Shown piece by piece: positions 31,520 through 43,142 of a stretch of 64,000 nucleotides of DNA (its first letter is position 1; each line of letters starts with the position of its first letter). The translations under genes were made by a program, and so were the position numbers. The notes under the pieces were generated by a model that was not told the origin of the DNA, made no database searches, and saw only the letters and a list, made by a program, of their open reading frames with translations. Source of the stretch: Henricia sp. BOLD:AAB3569 (Eukaryota; Echinodermata; Asteroidea; Spinulosida; Echinasteridae); assembly GCA_037783545.1 (NCBI GenBank), contig JBBELK010000480.1:1869001-1933000 (forward strand), written 5' to 3'.

Positions 31520-32269
31520 TATATTTACGGGCACAGCGGTATACAGCAGAACGGACTACATTGGCAATGCGTACAGTATACTGCATTAAACTTGTCCAGT
31601 GTCTCCTTTATTCCTTGGCCCATTCTGTGTTTTTCTCGGTCAAGATGATTATTAGGGACGGCTTTAGCACTTGAGATCTGTTTTCAAACTGCGAGTCCAG
31701 CCAAAATGAGGTGCGTATGCCCGGGAGCAATATACGGGGGAGAGTTGCCTGGCTCCCCGCTTTGCCACTCCACTAACGACACGAGCTCACGTGCTGGCGG
31801 TTTTTATGCTACTTCTCAGATTGTCGTCTTCCCGACCTTTTGATCAGAAAGCGCGGGAAACATCTGTCCCTAGGAACAACACAGCTCGCGCATCTGATCA
31901 CATGATTTAGCATTCAGCGGACGTCCACGCTGCTGTTACGGGACACACTCCCTCGTCAATCGAATTAAATTTCACAGACCCAGTTTTCGCCGCGTCGTTT
32001 CCCGTAAGCTGACGTGAACTTGCGTCAGTAGCTGTGATTTAAATCCAAATTTGCAACTGACTTCACTTAAAGACTGAAGTTCGCTTTATATATAAATGAA
32101 AGGCTAGAGGTATGGAGAACGGGTGAATATCGAACACTAATTAAAAATGCAGCCATATCGCCATAGTTATACTGCCCCAGACGCAGACTTCGATTTGTCG
32201 GTCAGGGCTAACCCGTAGTTTGGCACGTAGCGTAGCTTTAATTCGGCCAGCCGACGTGCGAAAGCTTAA
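31520..32269. other. No gene recognised
   Basis: Relatively GC-rich, repeat-poor DNA with short frames only. No promoter or exon could be supported. Confidence 0.4.
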
Positions 32270-32565
32270 AGGGGTTTGTTGACCAAAAAAACTTACTCAA
32301 AGTGTTGATAGCAATGGTAACAAACACCACATGAATTTATTTCCGTCCAAGATGGTACCTTCTTTAAGAAATTAACTACTGAGGGTGGTTTTAAAAAATG
32401 TGTGCACATGCGCACTTTTTTAACCAACACAAAAACATGCGTGCATTATAGGGGTTTTCTGAAGCATCGACGCATCTATGTAGATGAAATTTCTGCATAG
32501 CAGATGTACTATATCCTTATACTAGAAATCCATAAAGGTTTCAGCTTTCAAATATCGTCCAAAAT
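32270..32565. mobile_element. Family C copy, truncated
   Basis: CAAAGTGTTGATAGCAATGG, ACAAACACCACATGAATTTA, GGGTTTTCTGAAGCATCGAC and TGTAGATGAAATTTCTGC in family order; both outer ends are missing. Confidence 0.75.
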
Positions 32566-32660
32566 GGCAATTTTTGGACGATAAAAAACACTAAAAACTC
32601 GCACAAGATACGAAAATATGGTCTAAGATTACAAGTATTATAACCTTTGTGAAGTAGGCC

Positions 32661-32814
32661 CTATGGCGGACAGAATATAGGAGGGCGCACTTTCATTTGG
32701 GTATTTTTATAAATCTGAATTAAATGCAAAATAACTTCGCTTTGCACTTATTTTTGTTTATAAAAAAATGATATACCCAAATAAAATTGCGCCCTTACTT
32801 TTGTTCCGCCATAC
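32661..32814. mobile_element. Short inverted-repeat element with TATGGCGGA ends
   Basis: Arms of about 45 bp (ATGGCGGACAGAATATAG..., GGGCGCA, TTTGGGTAT) are inverted and flanked by TA on both sides. About 154 bp, AT-rich centre. No other copy in the window. Confidence 0.75.
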
Positions 32815-32895
32815 TTCTAAAAAGTTAATTAATTCCTGTGTGTTGACTGTAATATTTCCAAGATAGTCCTGTTGCGAGACATTCTAGATATCAAG

Positions 32896-33078
32896 ATGGC
32901 GACTGATTTTCACCCTGCGATGCCAACAAAGGGCTCCTCTTCCGGATATTGTCAGCAGATAATTTTCACTGAAATCCAACATAATGGGCGGTGGAACCTG
33001 AGACCTCGATCACCATCTCGCAGAAGATATTTGTTCTTATTTTTTCTGAGTCACATTTTAGCAAGGGCCTCAAGTTAA
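32896..33078 (+). CDS. Candidate short open frame or 5' exon
   Basis: AAGATGGCG at 32893 is a strong start context; the frame runs 60 codons (MATDFHPAMPTKGSSSGYCQ...) to a TAA. Early codons look protein-like, the end is hydrophobic (YLFLFFLSHILA). No domain recognised and no clear donor, so it could equally be chance. Confidence 0.2.
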   Translation: MATDFHPAMPTKGSSSGYCQQIIFTEIQHNGRWNLRPRSPSRRRYLFLFFLSHILARASS

Positions 33079-33523
33079 CAAAAAGCAAAATAAATTTATG
33101 ACCAATAATAATATTAAACAGACCGACAAACTATATAAACATGCATGCCTTTTGTTCAAAAATAATTTGTTTTTCCCGATTCAAAATAAAACTGAACAAA
33201 ATAAATATTTGATACAAGAAACCGAAAGTCACTGCATGCAAAAAATAAACATAAAACTTTCTGTTTATGGTGTTAAAAAAAATAATATAAAAAATCTCTC
33301 CTGGAAATAGTTATGTTTGTTACATTTAGAAAGGCAAAACAGTTATTTTGAGCACTATTTAAACAGACCAACCATGCAGCTTATAAACACGATGCCTTTT
33401 TGTTCATAACACTTTTTAACCCGATTCAAAAGATATATATGTATATTTAAATACCAAAAACCGGAAGCCACTGCAAGAATAAACATGTTCTTGATTGTTG
33501 TTAAAATATACAAAAATACAAAA

Positions 33524-33631
33524 TGTCCATTAGTTTGGGAAATCTGGATGCAGTGAAAAGCAACTTAGCTCCACCGGGATTCGAACCGTGGACCTTCTGT
33601 TTAACATGCAGACCAATTGAGCTATGAAGCC
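33524..33631 (-). mobile_element. tRNA-Asn-like SINE, copy 1
   Basis: On the minus strand the head (33568-33631) has GGCTTCATAGCTCAATTGG, anticodon loop ATGTTAA (GTT) and B box GGTTCGAATCCC; the 7-bp acceptor stem pairs with one end mismatch, but the D arm is short. The body that follows (AGTTGCTTTTCACTGCATCC, AGATTTCCCAAACT) is shared with 58420-58597. Confidence 0.7.
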
Positions 33632-33779
33632 AACTGGTCTCGAATCACGGTATTGCAGTTGTTCCTCACTGATTGGGATTGGCTATCACGTGAGCTTAAC
33701 AAGCCCTCAAAGGGATAAATCAATGAGATAACCACCCCTCCCAGAGATCACTTACGATACGCCCCAACCCCTCCCGGCT

Positions 33780-34015
33780 TGCCCCAATTATTATGTATGA
33801 ATATGTGATTTTTTTAAAAAGGTATTATGACCTAGGGACCGCCGAGGTGAATAATTTCGATGTGGACAAAATGTCTAAGAGTTTGGGAAATCTTGATGCA
33901 GTGAAAAGCAACTTGGAGCCAAGTTGAGGCCAAGATGCTTTTCACTGCATCCTGATTTCCCAAACTCATGGACATTTGTCCACATTTGTATCGAAATTAT
34001 TCACCTGGGTCGTAA
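33780..34015. repeat. Foldback made of two inverted SINE bodies
   Basis: The SINE body at 33848-33916 (GAATAATTTCGATGTGGACA, GATGCAGTGAAAAGCAACTT) returns inverted at 33935-34008, giving about 70-bp arms with a short GAGCCAAGTTGAGGCCAA loop. Neither arm has a tRNA head. Confidence 0.75.
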
Positions 34016-34649
34016 TATAAAAAGAGTTCATTCCTCCATTAATTTGGTAAAACAAATTGATAATTCGTGCCTATACTCTCGCATTTTGCGTGGGAATGTA
34101 GTGCGCACAAATTGAACAATTTTGGACAAAATGCGAACGAAGATGTGCCGAATATAGATGAAAAGACATTTTTTTTTGGTTCAGAAAAAAAACCCGAATT
34201 CAACGCACGAAAATCTTTTTTTTTAACCTCCCAAGATGCGGTGATTTCGCAGATTGAATTTTTCTCAAATTCTCCAGGGAAATGTCCGCGAGTTCATTAC
34301 GCGGTACAATCCAATCAGTGAGCATGTTATTCACCCCGGTCTACCGGGGGCTCTCAGGGCAAAACGCCCGCGGTGCAGCGTTTATAGCTTCTAGCTATCC
34401 GTTGCAATTAAATTCCAGACACTTGCAAAAATATCAAAGAATAAAAACATCCCGATTTGTTTTTCTCGAGAAAGAAGCGCTAGAAGCAATCTCCTATCCC
34501 CCGTCCAGATATTTTCAACAAAAGTAGAAAAAAGGTGATTAAGTGTTTTGTATAAAGAGCGATTTCATTCGCTCTGCAGGTTATTCGTCGGCGCGCAGGA
34601 CGAAAGATGAACAATATTATTTGGTTGAATTTTGACTATCAAAAGCTTG
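34016..34649. other. No gene recognised
   Basis: Short overlapping frames without motifs. Nothing assigned. Confidence 0.4.
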
Positions 34650-34966
34650 GGCGATTTCATACACCATAGAGTCGATTAGGCATATAGAATCGATTCCAAA
34701 TTGGAAATCGAAATCACGATTCTGTCTTTTGGAGGAATCGATTCCCATTATCTTGGTGATTCCAGGAGGTATCTGGCGATTCTGAATATTAATAAATGCA
34801 GAAATTACAAAATTCCACAAATGTTGCTGTGTTTTCTGTCAGATATTTTTCCAATTTTAGAAGCAACTTTTGTACTGAAAATGGAATCGAACACGAATGA
34901 AATCGCAATCTCTAAGCGGAACCAGAATCGGTTTTAAAAAATGGAATCGCTCAAGCCTACTTTATA
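34650..34966. repeat. Family R copy, GGAATCGATTCC-rich
   Basis: Contains GAATCGATTCCAAATTGG, GGAATCGATTCCCATTATC and ends GGAATCGCTCAAGCC, parallel to 14275-14435. Borders approximate. Confidence 0.5.
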
Positions 34967-35203
34967 GGCCTATATACATACTGTGAATTGTTTTGTCTAA
35001 TATCACGAGATGCTACACTGACATTACGACCTACAAATAATTTCCGTCAGAGTAGGCCTACGTTTATTTTGTGCATTTACCGTGTTTTTGCTACAGCCTT
35101 CAGAGTCAATTTTTTTCTGTCGGGCGGTAGGGGCTAATCTATATAGGCCCTATATTATAGACGATGTGCCCTCTGGCGTCACAGCAAACCAAAACATGCC
35201 TGG

Positions 35204-35323
35204 CGTTATGCGCACGCATCCTGTTTTGCATAAATTTGATTTAGGAATGAGGTCGCATGTGAAATCGTCTTTGAATTACATTGCCAAACCAAATTTATAC
35301 AAAACAGGATGCGTGCGCATAAC
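35204..35323. repeat. Inverted repeat, 33-bp arms
   Basis: GTTATGCGCACGCATCCTGT with TTTGCATAAATTTG is matched in reverse at 35291-35323. Outside the arms GCCCTCTGG and AGAGGGCGG are also inverted, so the element probably spans about 35165-35348. Confidence 0.8.
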
Positions 35324-35954
35324 GACGACCAAGTTATAACAGAGGGCGGTTTAGATAAATTATAAACAATTATAAATTATAAACGCAAGTTTTCAGTTTA
35401 ATCAAAATTTGATGATTTTTGTTTTAATTAAGTTACTCCTGAATACGAACAGAGCACGCTGTTCGAAACGTTGAGTTCACACTCACCGGTTCTTTTCAGA
35501 ACCACACATATATAAAATGAGATTCACATGGTGCTACCGTAAACCCATACACACGTTAATTAAGTTGACATCGAAAAAGTCACATAACGGTTTTGATGCA
35601 TGACGGCATAAACCTTCTGTAGGCTGAAAATGCCCACTCTGCTTCATTATGCATAACTGCTTTTTTAAAATCAAAAAGTGGAGAAAGTGTTTCTTTTATA
35701 ACTCAATATAGTTCAAAAATAGCAGTTGTGAGGACGAAAATACACAGAAAACCCGTAGTGTTCGTTTTGAAGTGGCACACGGACAAACACATACACACTC
35801 GGGAGAGATGCATTTACGTTCTGATTAGCCTATGAACATGGAAACACGTTCTTGGCCGCGCGCGTGTGAGAGATATATAATCAATGACACATCAACGTCA
35901 GAACATTACCCAATTGTCATATTCTCTCCCCCACCACCTCCAGACATCCTGCTC

Positions 35955-36130
35955 CGAGTAGACTATTTAAGGCTTCCTGACTTGCCTCGAAGGCAAGGGA
36001 TGGTTATATAGGAATGGTTGTGTAAGGCCCAGAGATCTTCGCGGAAGAAAGCGGAGACGCAAGCAATTCACGCTACCGATTTTAATATCAGATTCAGCAT
36101 CGTAATCCGGAAACGCTTGGTGTTGTAAGT
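35955..36130 (+). promoter_or_regulatory. Candidate TATA promoter and non-coding first exon
   Basis: GACTATTTAAGGC at 35961 resembles a TATA box; about 160 bases later a GTAAGTAT donor occurs at 36125-36132 with no ATG-led frame of length between. The signals fit a 5' untranslated exon whose gene would continue to the right, but no downstream exon is recognised. Confidence 0.2.
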
Positions 36131-36467
36131 ATGAGGAAAGCCGAAGGCTAAAATTGGCGGGAAAACATTGTTGCTAGGGACTTGTCCTTACCCTGAAGAC
36201 AAGCATGTTGCACTCAGACAATGAAGTTATGATGTCAGTACTAGCAAAGACGTCACGAGAGAAGGCTAATAGCTTTGGTGACGTCAGAGGAAATCGGGAA
36301 GCATGACATTTATGAAGGCCCCAGGAGAAAAGTGGGCCGGGAACGTAGTTTGGGGGAAAAAAGAGCAAACGAGTAGATTCGGGGTGTAAGATAACTGATG
36401 GAAAAGGGATACAATTACTTGAGTCATTTGAACTGATTTCACGTTAGAAGTAGGGATAATAATTGCA

Positions 36468-36612
36468 TCGTGAAAAGTGAAAACGTCGCTCTTTGGCGGA
36501 TGCCAAGGTTACTGGGTCTATACACTAAAACCAGTGAACTGTTTCCCTGCGCTTTAGCAATGGACGTTTTAGATTACCAGCGAATGTTTGGACCCAGTTA
36601 CCCTGCTAAATG
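36468..36612 (+). mobile_element. Family P element
   Basis: GAAAACGTCGCTCTTTGGCG, CAAGGTTACTGGGTCTATAC, CAGTGAACTGTTTCCCTGCG and TAGATTACCAGCGAATGTTT in family order. Its right end runs into a reversed family C copy. Confidence 0.75.
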
Positions 36613-36895
36613 ATGTCAATTTCAGCTATACATAGATGCAGTAATACTTCAGAAAACCTTAAATTTCATGCATGATTTTTGTGTTCAATTAATTAATGGT
36701 ACACATGTATATAACAAAATCATCTGCAGATTACTTAAAAAAACAAAAACAAGTTCAGTTGGCAATTTCTCCAACGGGAAAATAAATTATCGAATATTTG
36801 TTACCATTGCTATCAACACTTAGTCGGGTTTTTCTTGTCAACCTGTGAAGTAGCCTAACATTCTGGGTAACTGCAAATGATGTGCTGGGGGCATT
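36613..36895. mobile_element. Family C copy, reverse orientation
   Basis: CTATACATAGATGCAGTAATACTTCAG, TTGTTACCATTGCTATCAAC and GCAAATGATGTGCTGGGGGC are the reverse complements of family C blocks in reverse order. Confidence 0.75.
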
Positions 36896-37714
36896 AAATT
36901 AAAATAAAAGCCGAAATAAGGTCGATGAAATTAAGATACGCTTTTGACTTTTTCAAGAACCACATTTTCGTTTCTGAAATTCAAGGTATAGTTTCCGCTT
37001 CAGTCGTAACAATTCCCCCACTATATGACTTCCTTTGTCTTTTGCGCCGATAACATTGTCCCGTGTATGATTTGTTTACGTAGGGCGGAGTATCGGCGTC
37101 CATGTACCGTCTTGGCGGATCAAGTAGACCGTCTGTAACAGCTTTCGTGGAGGGTCAAATCCTTGTCGATTGTATTTTCGGCTGGAATTGCGTAATATAT
37201 TAATCTGCCGTTAAGTTGAAAGCCGTAAATTGTGTTCTTTTAAAGAGTTTAATTACAATGTAGGGCCTATTTTTGCGCCAATTTTATTTTATGAATCTAA
37301 CAAATTAAATAATTTAATTTAAGGAACAAAAATTTCTAGAACGTCAGAGCACCATGCCTCTAAACTTAAATGTCATGGTCTGCATACTACATCCGTCGAC
37401 TCTTGTCAATTCGAGGAAAAACAATTAACATTCCGTTTCATGTCTTTAAAACTATATTTTTTTATGAATAAAAATAGACGCAAAATTTCTACATTGTGGA
37501 ATACCTAGCCGAAAGAGGGCGTACTGCCAGCGTCATGGACCGTCGATTGTCGCACAACAGCTGCGATATCGCCTCTGCGAAAACAAAGCCACAGAGGGCG
37601 ACCTGGCAGTAATTTCTCAACCTTGTTTCTCAACCTATCCATTGAATAAGAGATCAGTGGATGGACCATGAAATAGCATACCGCCCTCTGGCGCCGCGCT
37701 GCTCAGGAGTTTTT
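36896..37714. other. No gene recognised
   Basis: Short frames only. Three stretches containing GAGGGCG or CCGCCCTCTGG near 37515, 37595 and 37680 suggest decayed repeats, not assigned. Confidence 0.4.
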
Positions 37715-37880
37715 CATTTAATGACCCAACAATTTACTTCACGAGTTGACAAGGGAAAAATTAATACAAGTGTCGATAGCCATGGTAATAAACACCACAT
37801 GATTTTTTCCCGTGTAAAATGGTACCTTTGTTGGAAAAATTCCTAACCGAAGGTGTTTAAAAAAAAATTGTCTGTAGACA
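37715..37880. mobile_element. Family C copy, 5' half only
   Basis: TTTAATGACCCAACAATTTAC, GATAGCCATGGTAATAAACA, AAATGGTACCTTTGTTGGAA in family order, then truncated. Confidence 0.65.
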
Positions 37881-37932
37881 TTTGTTTATCATTTCAATTT
37901 AGGACCCGCCGATATACTGGCCTCCATTTGTG

Positions 37933-37978
37933 GGAGGGGTGGGGAGGGGGTGGGAGGGGGTGGGAGGGGGAGGGGAGA
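37933..37978. repeat. G-rich GGGAGGGGGT simple repeat
   Basis: Purine-rich run of GGGAGGGGGTG units, able in principle to form G-quadruplexes. Confidence 0.85.
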
Positions 37979-38309
37979 GCGCCGCCGAGGAGAGAGATAT
38001 ATTAGTGATTTTAGCTCCTTTTTGACACGTCAATCATTTCAATCTTCAGCTCGTAAATGAGTTTTGGTTTGCGTGCGATGATGAGCACGCGACACACTGA
38101 ACGGTCACGCTCGCGCCCTTGGAGTCGGTGGCTGATCACTTTTGAGGTATTCCAGCAATTTTTAATCTCAGCTGATTTGTGATTTTATCCTTGTATTCTT
38201 TGAGTCTATCACGACACTTCATTTACGGCAAGGGGGTAATAAAATGGGGGATCCCCACGGCATATGTCACGTGACCTTCTGTCAGTGGTAGTTACTCGTT
38301 ATAGAGTAG

Positions 38310-38425
38310 GCCTACTAAAATGTTGTGTGTTGCCAACTGCCAGGGTTACTGGGTCTTCACTGAAAGGTTTCCCTGTGCTTCAGCAATGGACGTTTCAGAT
38401 TACCAGCGAAAGTTTAGACCAAACT
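38310..38425 (+). mobile_element. Family P element, shortened
   Basis: CCAGGGTTACTGGGTCTTCA, TTTCCCTGTGCTTCAGCAAT and ACGTTTCAGATTACCAGCGA in family order; ends diverged. Confidence 0.7.
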
Positions 38426-38704
38426 TGTTCACACGAAGCTATATATAGTAGGTCTAACGAAGAGCAATTTGTTGCAGATTGCAGAGAAAGTTAACTTTTA
38501 AACCAGCAAAAACACAAAGTGAACGTCCTTTGTACATGCACTTAGAAATCAATAAGTTTACCCAAAAACATCACCTGTTTAACGCATACCCGGTGTTTCT
38601 TCAGCTCACGTAAGAACAGTACGGTGTATAGATGTAGCGCCCTCTGTAGCTGAAACAACAATGTTTTCGCAGGCAGAACCGATCCACAACACGTTATTTC
38701 AACG

Positions 38705-39222
38705 GTTAGAATACATGATTGGTATCTCGACGAGGAATTGGAAATGTTCACAGATTTACACATAACATAACTTACACAATATAAACACGATGACGGTAGA
38801 AATCTTCCCCTGAAATGGTTTTGTCTGAAGTGCTATAGTCTTTGAGAAATGAGCAAAACAATTATTTTGCGTCTCGCGAGACGTAAATTCATTTTGCCCC
38901 AAAACCATTTCGCCCTGGACCACTTCGCCCTGAAGGACTTCACCAAAAGGCCATTTCGTCTCAAAATCACTTCGTCCAAAACACTACCTCGCCCAAATGC
39001 CACTTCGCCCTAAAACAACTTCGTGCACAGGCCGTGGTTCAGGGAGAAGTGGTTTGGGGCATAGCCTAGTGACTGTAAACCCTTTTTTGACTGTTTTCTC
39101 AAAAGTTAGACGAGGTACCGAGCTGATTTTTGCTCAGGTTGGTTTTAATCATGTACACCTTCAATCACACAGGGGGATGAAACTATTTGTAACGGTTTAC
39201 CAATCATGTATACTACCTTTAA
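38705..39222. mobile_element. Family B element, copy 3
   Basis: Left GAATACATGATTGGTATCTCG, right ACCAATCATGTATACTACC then TTAA. The minisatellite (CCATTTCGCCC, CACTTCGTCC units) and ACTGTTTTCTCAAAAGTTAG match copies 1 and 2. Same orientation as copy 2. Confidence 0.85.
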
Positions 39223-40020
39223 TCGATGTCACATTCGATAAATCGAAAAACGATCAATTTTATTGTTCATTTAAAAAAAAGGAAATTGGCCCCGACAGCA
39301 GAAAATATTCCTTTAAAAACCATTCGCCAAATGTCATGAATCAGTGATGCTTACCCTAACCCCATGGCTATATTTCTGGAAATGAGCAAAGTGGGCCGTT
39401 ATTAATTAACCGCACAAAAAAAGACAACGCCTAATTTCATTCATTACAAACCAAACCAAATTAATGCTTCATTTTCAGTCAACAAGACTGATTATTTCCA
39501 CGAAAATACGCCCACTTATTGAACATGATGGACGGATTAAAATCAATAACGTTCTAAGTCCCTTATATTTAGGCTAGTAAAACCTGGTTCGTTTCCTGTC
39601 GATGTTGTTTTTTAATTATTGTGCGCAATGTATGTTTTGGGGGCTATTTATAGGCATACACCTGTCATATTTTTAAGTGTTTCAAGATAACTTTGAACGG
39701 ACACCGCTTGTCATCTTTGGACATAAAAAATGCGCAAAATCGAATTTTAATATGTAATTTATGTTAATTTATTAATTGTTTGAGATTAATGACATGTGTC
39801 TTGACTTTTCGCAAAACTATAACAGTATCCCTAAATTTTAAAGCTGGTGTGTCTTAAAATTGCACTGCCCGTGTTTGGGCCGATTTGGGCGTCTAAAATA
39901 GAAAAAGTTATCAGCTTTCATTTGGTACCAAGAACGTAAAAATCCGTCAAGGATTAATGCCAGTCGATTAAAAACAAGAAATGATTAAAAGGCTGGCAGG
40001 TCAATTAATCGACAGGGTTA
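39223..40020. other. No gene recognised
   Basis: AT-rich, short frames, no assigned repeat. Confidence 0.5.
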
Positions 40021-40024
40021 TGAC

Positions 40025-40116
40025 GTAAATGTACATGTGCGCGTACATGTGTACATTGTACACATACTATGTACATATGAGCGTACGCGCACATGTACAA
40101 TTAACATGTGAAGCAC
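40025..40116. repeat. Nested palindrome of GTAC-rich DNA
   Basis: Outer arms AATGTACATGTGCGCGTAC and GTACGCGCACATGTACAATT pair, enclosing a second perfect palindrome ATGTGTACATTGTACACAT. The whole could form a cruciform with two loops. Confidence 0.8.
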
Positions 40117-40329
40117 GTTTCAAGAAAAAGGCTTGTATCTCCAATTCCCGACGTCGGAAATTTAAGTTTTTGATATTTTTCGTTACAGAGACACGTAAGC
40201 TTTCTAAATTCGTTCCCTTGTGTAAATTAATTTGTTTAATCCTTTCACCGAAACACGGGCAATGCAACTTTAACTGCCGTTGAATTATGACTCCGAGATC
40301 GTGCATCATAGCCATGGAACCAGCCTATT

Positions 40330-40600
40330 ATAGGACGGTGGATTCGCACAATTTCTCGAAAGCATCCGTTGGACACAGTTTTTCATTGTTTTCCCGCAAC
40401 GTATAGATGAGGTACTGAGCTGACTTATACCATTGGTTTTCACTATGAGCAAAAACATGTACATGTTCATTGTAACCCCATTGTTAGTAACAATGGTGTG
40501 TGCCCAATGTCCATTGTTAGATGTTCATAGTGTTTGATCATACACATCCTCAATCATACAGTCATGGAGATAACGCCCTTTGTCCTGTAATATATCATGA
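40330..40600. mobile_element. B-related element
   Basis: GAGGTACTGAGCTGACTTATAC, TTTGATCATACACATCCTCAATC and GGAGATAACGCCCTTTGTCC match the copies at 29222, 41222 and 42395 in reverse or direct order. Confidence 0.6.
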
Positions 40601-41221
40601 GGCCTGTGGCTTCTTTATTTGAAATAAATTTCCCCATAACCAAACAAATCCGAAAAAAGGCTTTTTGTTAGTCAGTCGTTTAGCAATATGTTTTATTCAT
40701 TATTTTATCAGAATGTTTCGCATCAACAATAAAAAATAATTCATTCAAGGTCAATTTTTTTTAGTTTCAACTCTCACGACGGAAGGACGGACCTTCTGGC
40801 CAAGTCAATTACATTTCCTTTGACAATTTGATTGCTTTTCTCATTATACCTCGCTAACCATGCACCCACTCAAAATTAATTTTCCTGAAATATTACTCAA
40901 AGGCATCGCTGCAGTGTATTTAATCAAGAAAGCGATTTTAAATCCGTGTTAAGACCTTCCTTGTGGCTAGTTTTTGTCATCAGAGGCAGTGATTTCTGTA
41001 CTATGGAAAGGTTGTACGCGGAATCGGCTTATGAGCGCGTCTGGCAACTCGGGTCCCCGGGGAAAATACAAAATTCATCGGCGCGTTTGTCCATGCTGCA
41101 GACCGACCGCCATTTATGATCTCACGGGAGTGTAAATCAACAGGTCTCCGTCGAAAAACCTCTGTGCATTCTATCTGGATTATTAGAGGAAATCTCGTCA
41201 TAACACAATCGACGATTATTT
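40601..41221. other. No gene recognised
   Basis: Short frames only, no assigned repeat. Confidence 0.45.
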
Positions 41222-41400
41222 TTAAGATAGATTACAGGATTGGAAAACTGTTACAAACGGCGTTATCTCCATGTTGGCCTATGTGTGATTATGTGTATGA
41301 TAAAAACCAACCTGTGTATATATGTCTGCTCAGTACCTCATCTACGTTTAGAGAAAATAATAAAGAAACGATGCCCATTTTTTCAAGAAATTTGTCAAAA
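41222..41400. mobile_element. B-related element
   Basis: TAAGATAGATTACAGGATTGG, ACTGTTACAAACGGCGTTATC, GATAAAAACCAACCTGTGTA and CTCAGTACCTCATCTACG, as at 29222. Confidence 0.65.
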
Positions 41401-42394
41401 CCAGCGTCGTATTTAAGCTGTTTCTTTGGGTATATTCCACAGAAAACAGAACCAAAATACTTCGGTAACCAGGGGCATAGATTCAATCACATGAGGGCGC
41501 CCTTGTAAAAACATACGTGTGCATACGCATTGATATAATTCTTCCTCAATTGTCGTTTCTTCATTGCATTGGACAGTAGGAACCACCTCTATCTTCCACT
41601 GATTAAGTTTTTTTCCCTGGTCAAAATCATTTTGTTGTCACTTACTTTGCATGGACAATTCCAAATCATATATACAAGCTTTAAAACACTGATGTTCAGT
41701 GTTTCAGGGGAAATGTTTTCGCTTTCATAACCAGAAATATGTTTCTGGCATAGTTACTGGTTTAACACGGCTTCGGCTGTCAACAACCATTGTCGATCAT
41801 TGGTTGCATCGGCGATTGCATCTGAAACATGTTTGTGGTTATGACAGCGAAAATACGCCCTCCTTGCGAACCACCAAATTCACCTTTTTTTTTCAACTTT
41901 AGACTCGTGGACTTTACAAAACAGTTGACTCTATATGGCAGTTTAACGTCCCCAATTTGAATCCGTATGCATAATTACAATTTCACACTTCAAATTTTGC
42001 ATTTACACGATGTGACTCGGCTTTGTTGTGTGATGAGGGTATCTGTCCGCGACCTGACATACAGAGCGGACGCTTGGTCAAATCCTCCCCGTCAATCCGC
42101 GCTGAATTACCCGCTCAGTGAGCCGCGTGTATCCGCTTGTCGCTTCGGTTCCGCAGTTCTTCAATGCACAATGTTTTCCGTTGAGTTGTGCGCCGTTTCC
42201 ATTTTCAGCATCAGACAATGCAAACAGTTTTGTGCAAATTAAATGAGACATGTGTGATTCGTTTTTGTGGTTTAAGCAATTTGTCTGTGACTTGAACGTG
42301 AAAATTGGGTTGCGTTCAAAACAGAGCTGCATCACAAGTCATTTTACACTAGGTCCCTGACTACTGTGTATTATGCGACTCCGTTGTCCGTGCA
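41401..42394. other. No gene recognised
   Basis: A 91-codon frame at 41967-42242 and overlapping frames lack recognisable motifs. No repeat assigned. Confidence 0.4.
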
Positions 42395-42830
42395 GTAAAA
42401 CTACGGTACCAGCCTAAATAGGACAGAGGCCTCGCACAATTTCTTGAAAGCATGGGCACAGTTTTTGTATTCCTTTCTCTATACTGAGCTGACTTATACA
42501 CAGGTTGGTTTTTATCATAAAAGCAGTTGAAGTCAGAAGTATAAATACATGTACACCACTATACCATCTTCACCCAAAATGGTAAACAGGACTACCCGAA
42601 CCATTGCAAGGTGTACAAGCTATGTTTTAAGTACTGCATGCACGTGGGGAATTCCACAAAATCAAGAATTTAGTAAAGACTGTTACACAAATGGTGTAAG
42701 CACACTGATTTTGTCTTGGTTGCATACAGTTGTATTTATACTTCTGACTTCAACTGTATCCTCAATCACCCTGGAGATAACGCCGTTTTTAGCGCCTTCC
42801 TATAATCATGTGGTCTGTTTTAAATCCTCG
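42395..42830. mobile_element. B-related element split by a Tc1-like insertion
   Basis: CTGAGCTGACTTATACACAGG and TTTTTATCATAA lead up to 42523; after the insertion the element resumes with TCCTCAATCACCCTGGAGAT. In the unbroken relative at 40540 these blocks are adjacent. Confidence 0.65.
42524..42756. mobile_element. Tc1-like short element with Sleeping Beauty-type ends, copy 2
   Basis: Ends CAGTTGAAGTCAGAAGTATA and TATACTTCTGACTTCAACTG (inverted, with TTTA/TAAA between). Interior nearly the same as 19440-19680 (AAATGGTAAACAGGACTACC, GAATTCCACAAAATCAAGAA). Right side followed by TA. 233 bp, non-autonomous. Confidence 0.85.
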
Positions 42831-43142
42831 CTTTTTCCTCCATCACAAACCAAATAATTATTCAGTCGTTGAAAATAATCAAATATTTGACAATGATGAC
42901 TAGTGATCGATTAATAGACAAACACTCGGTAACTTCGCCGTTGCCGCTAGACTAATGAAATTAGACTGTCATGTTCGCTGGCTGTCGTCATGTTTAATTA
43001 AACAATCATCAGTTAGGCCTATGTTAAGGATGGGCATAATTGATGGTGTTATTCCCACATTATCTTAGTAAAAAGCCTATTCCTTAACCTAAATGTTTTG
43101 ATTTATCCGCCGTTTTTCTTTACCGTTTCTGTGTCTCGTATA

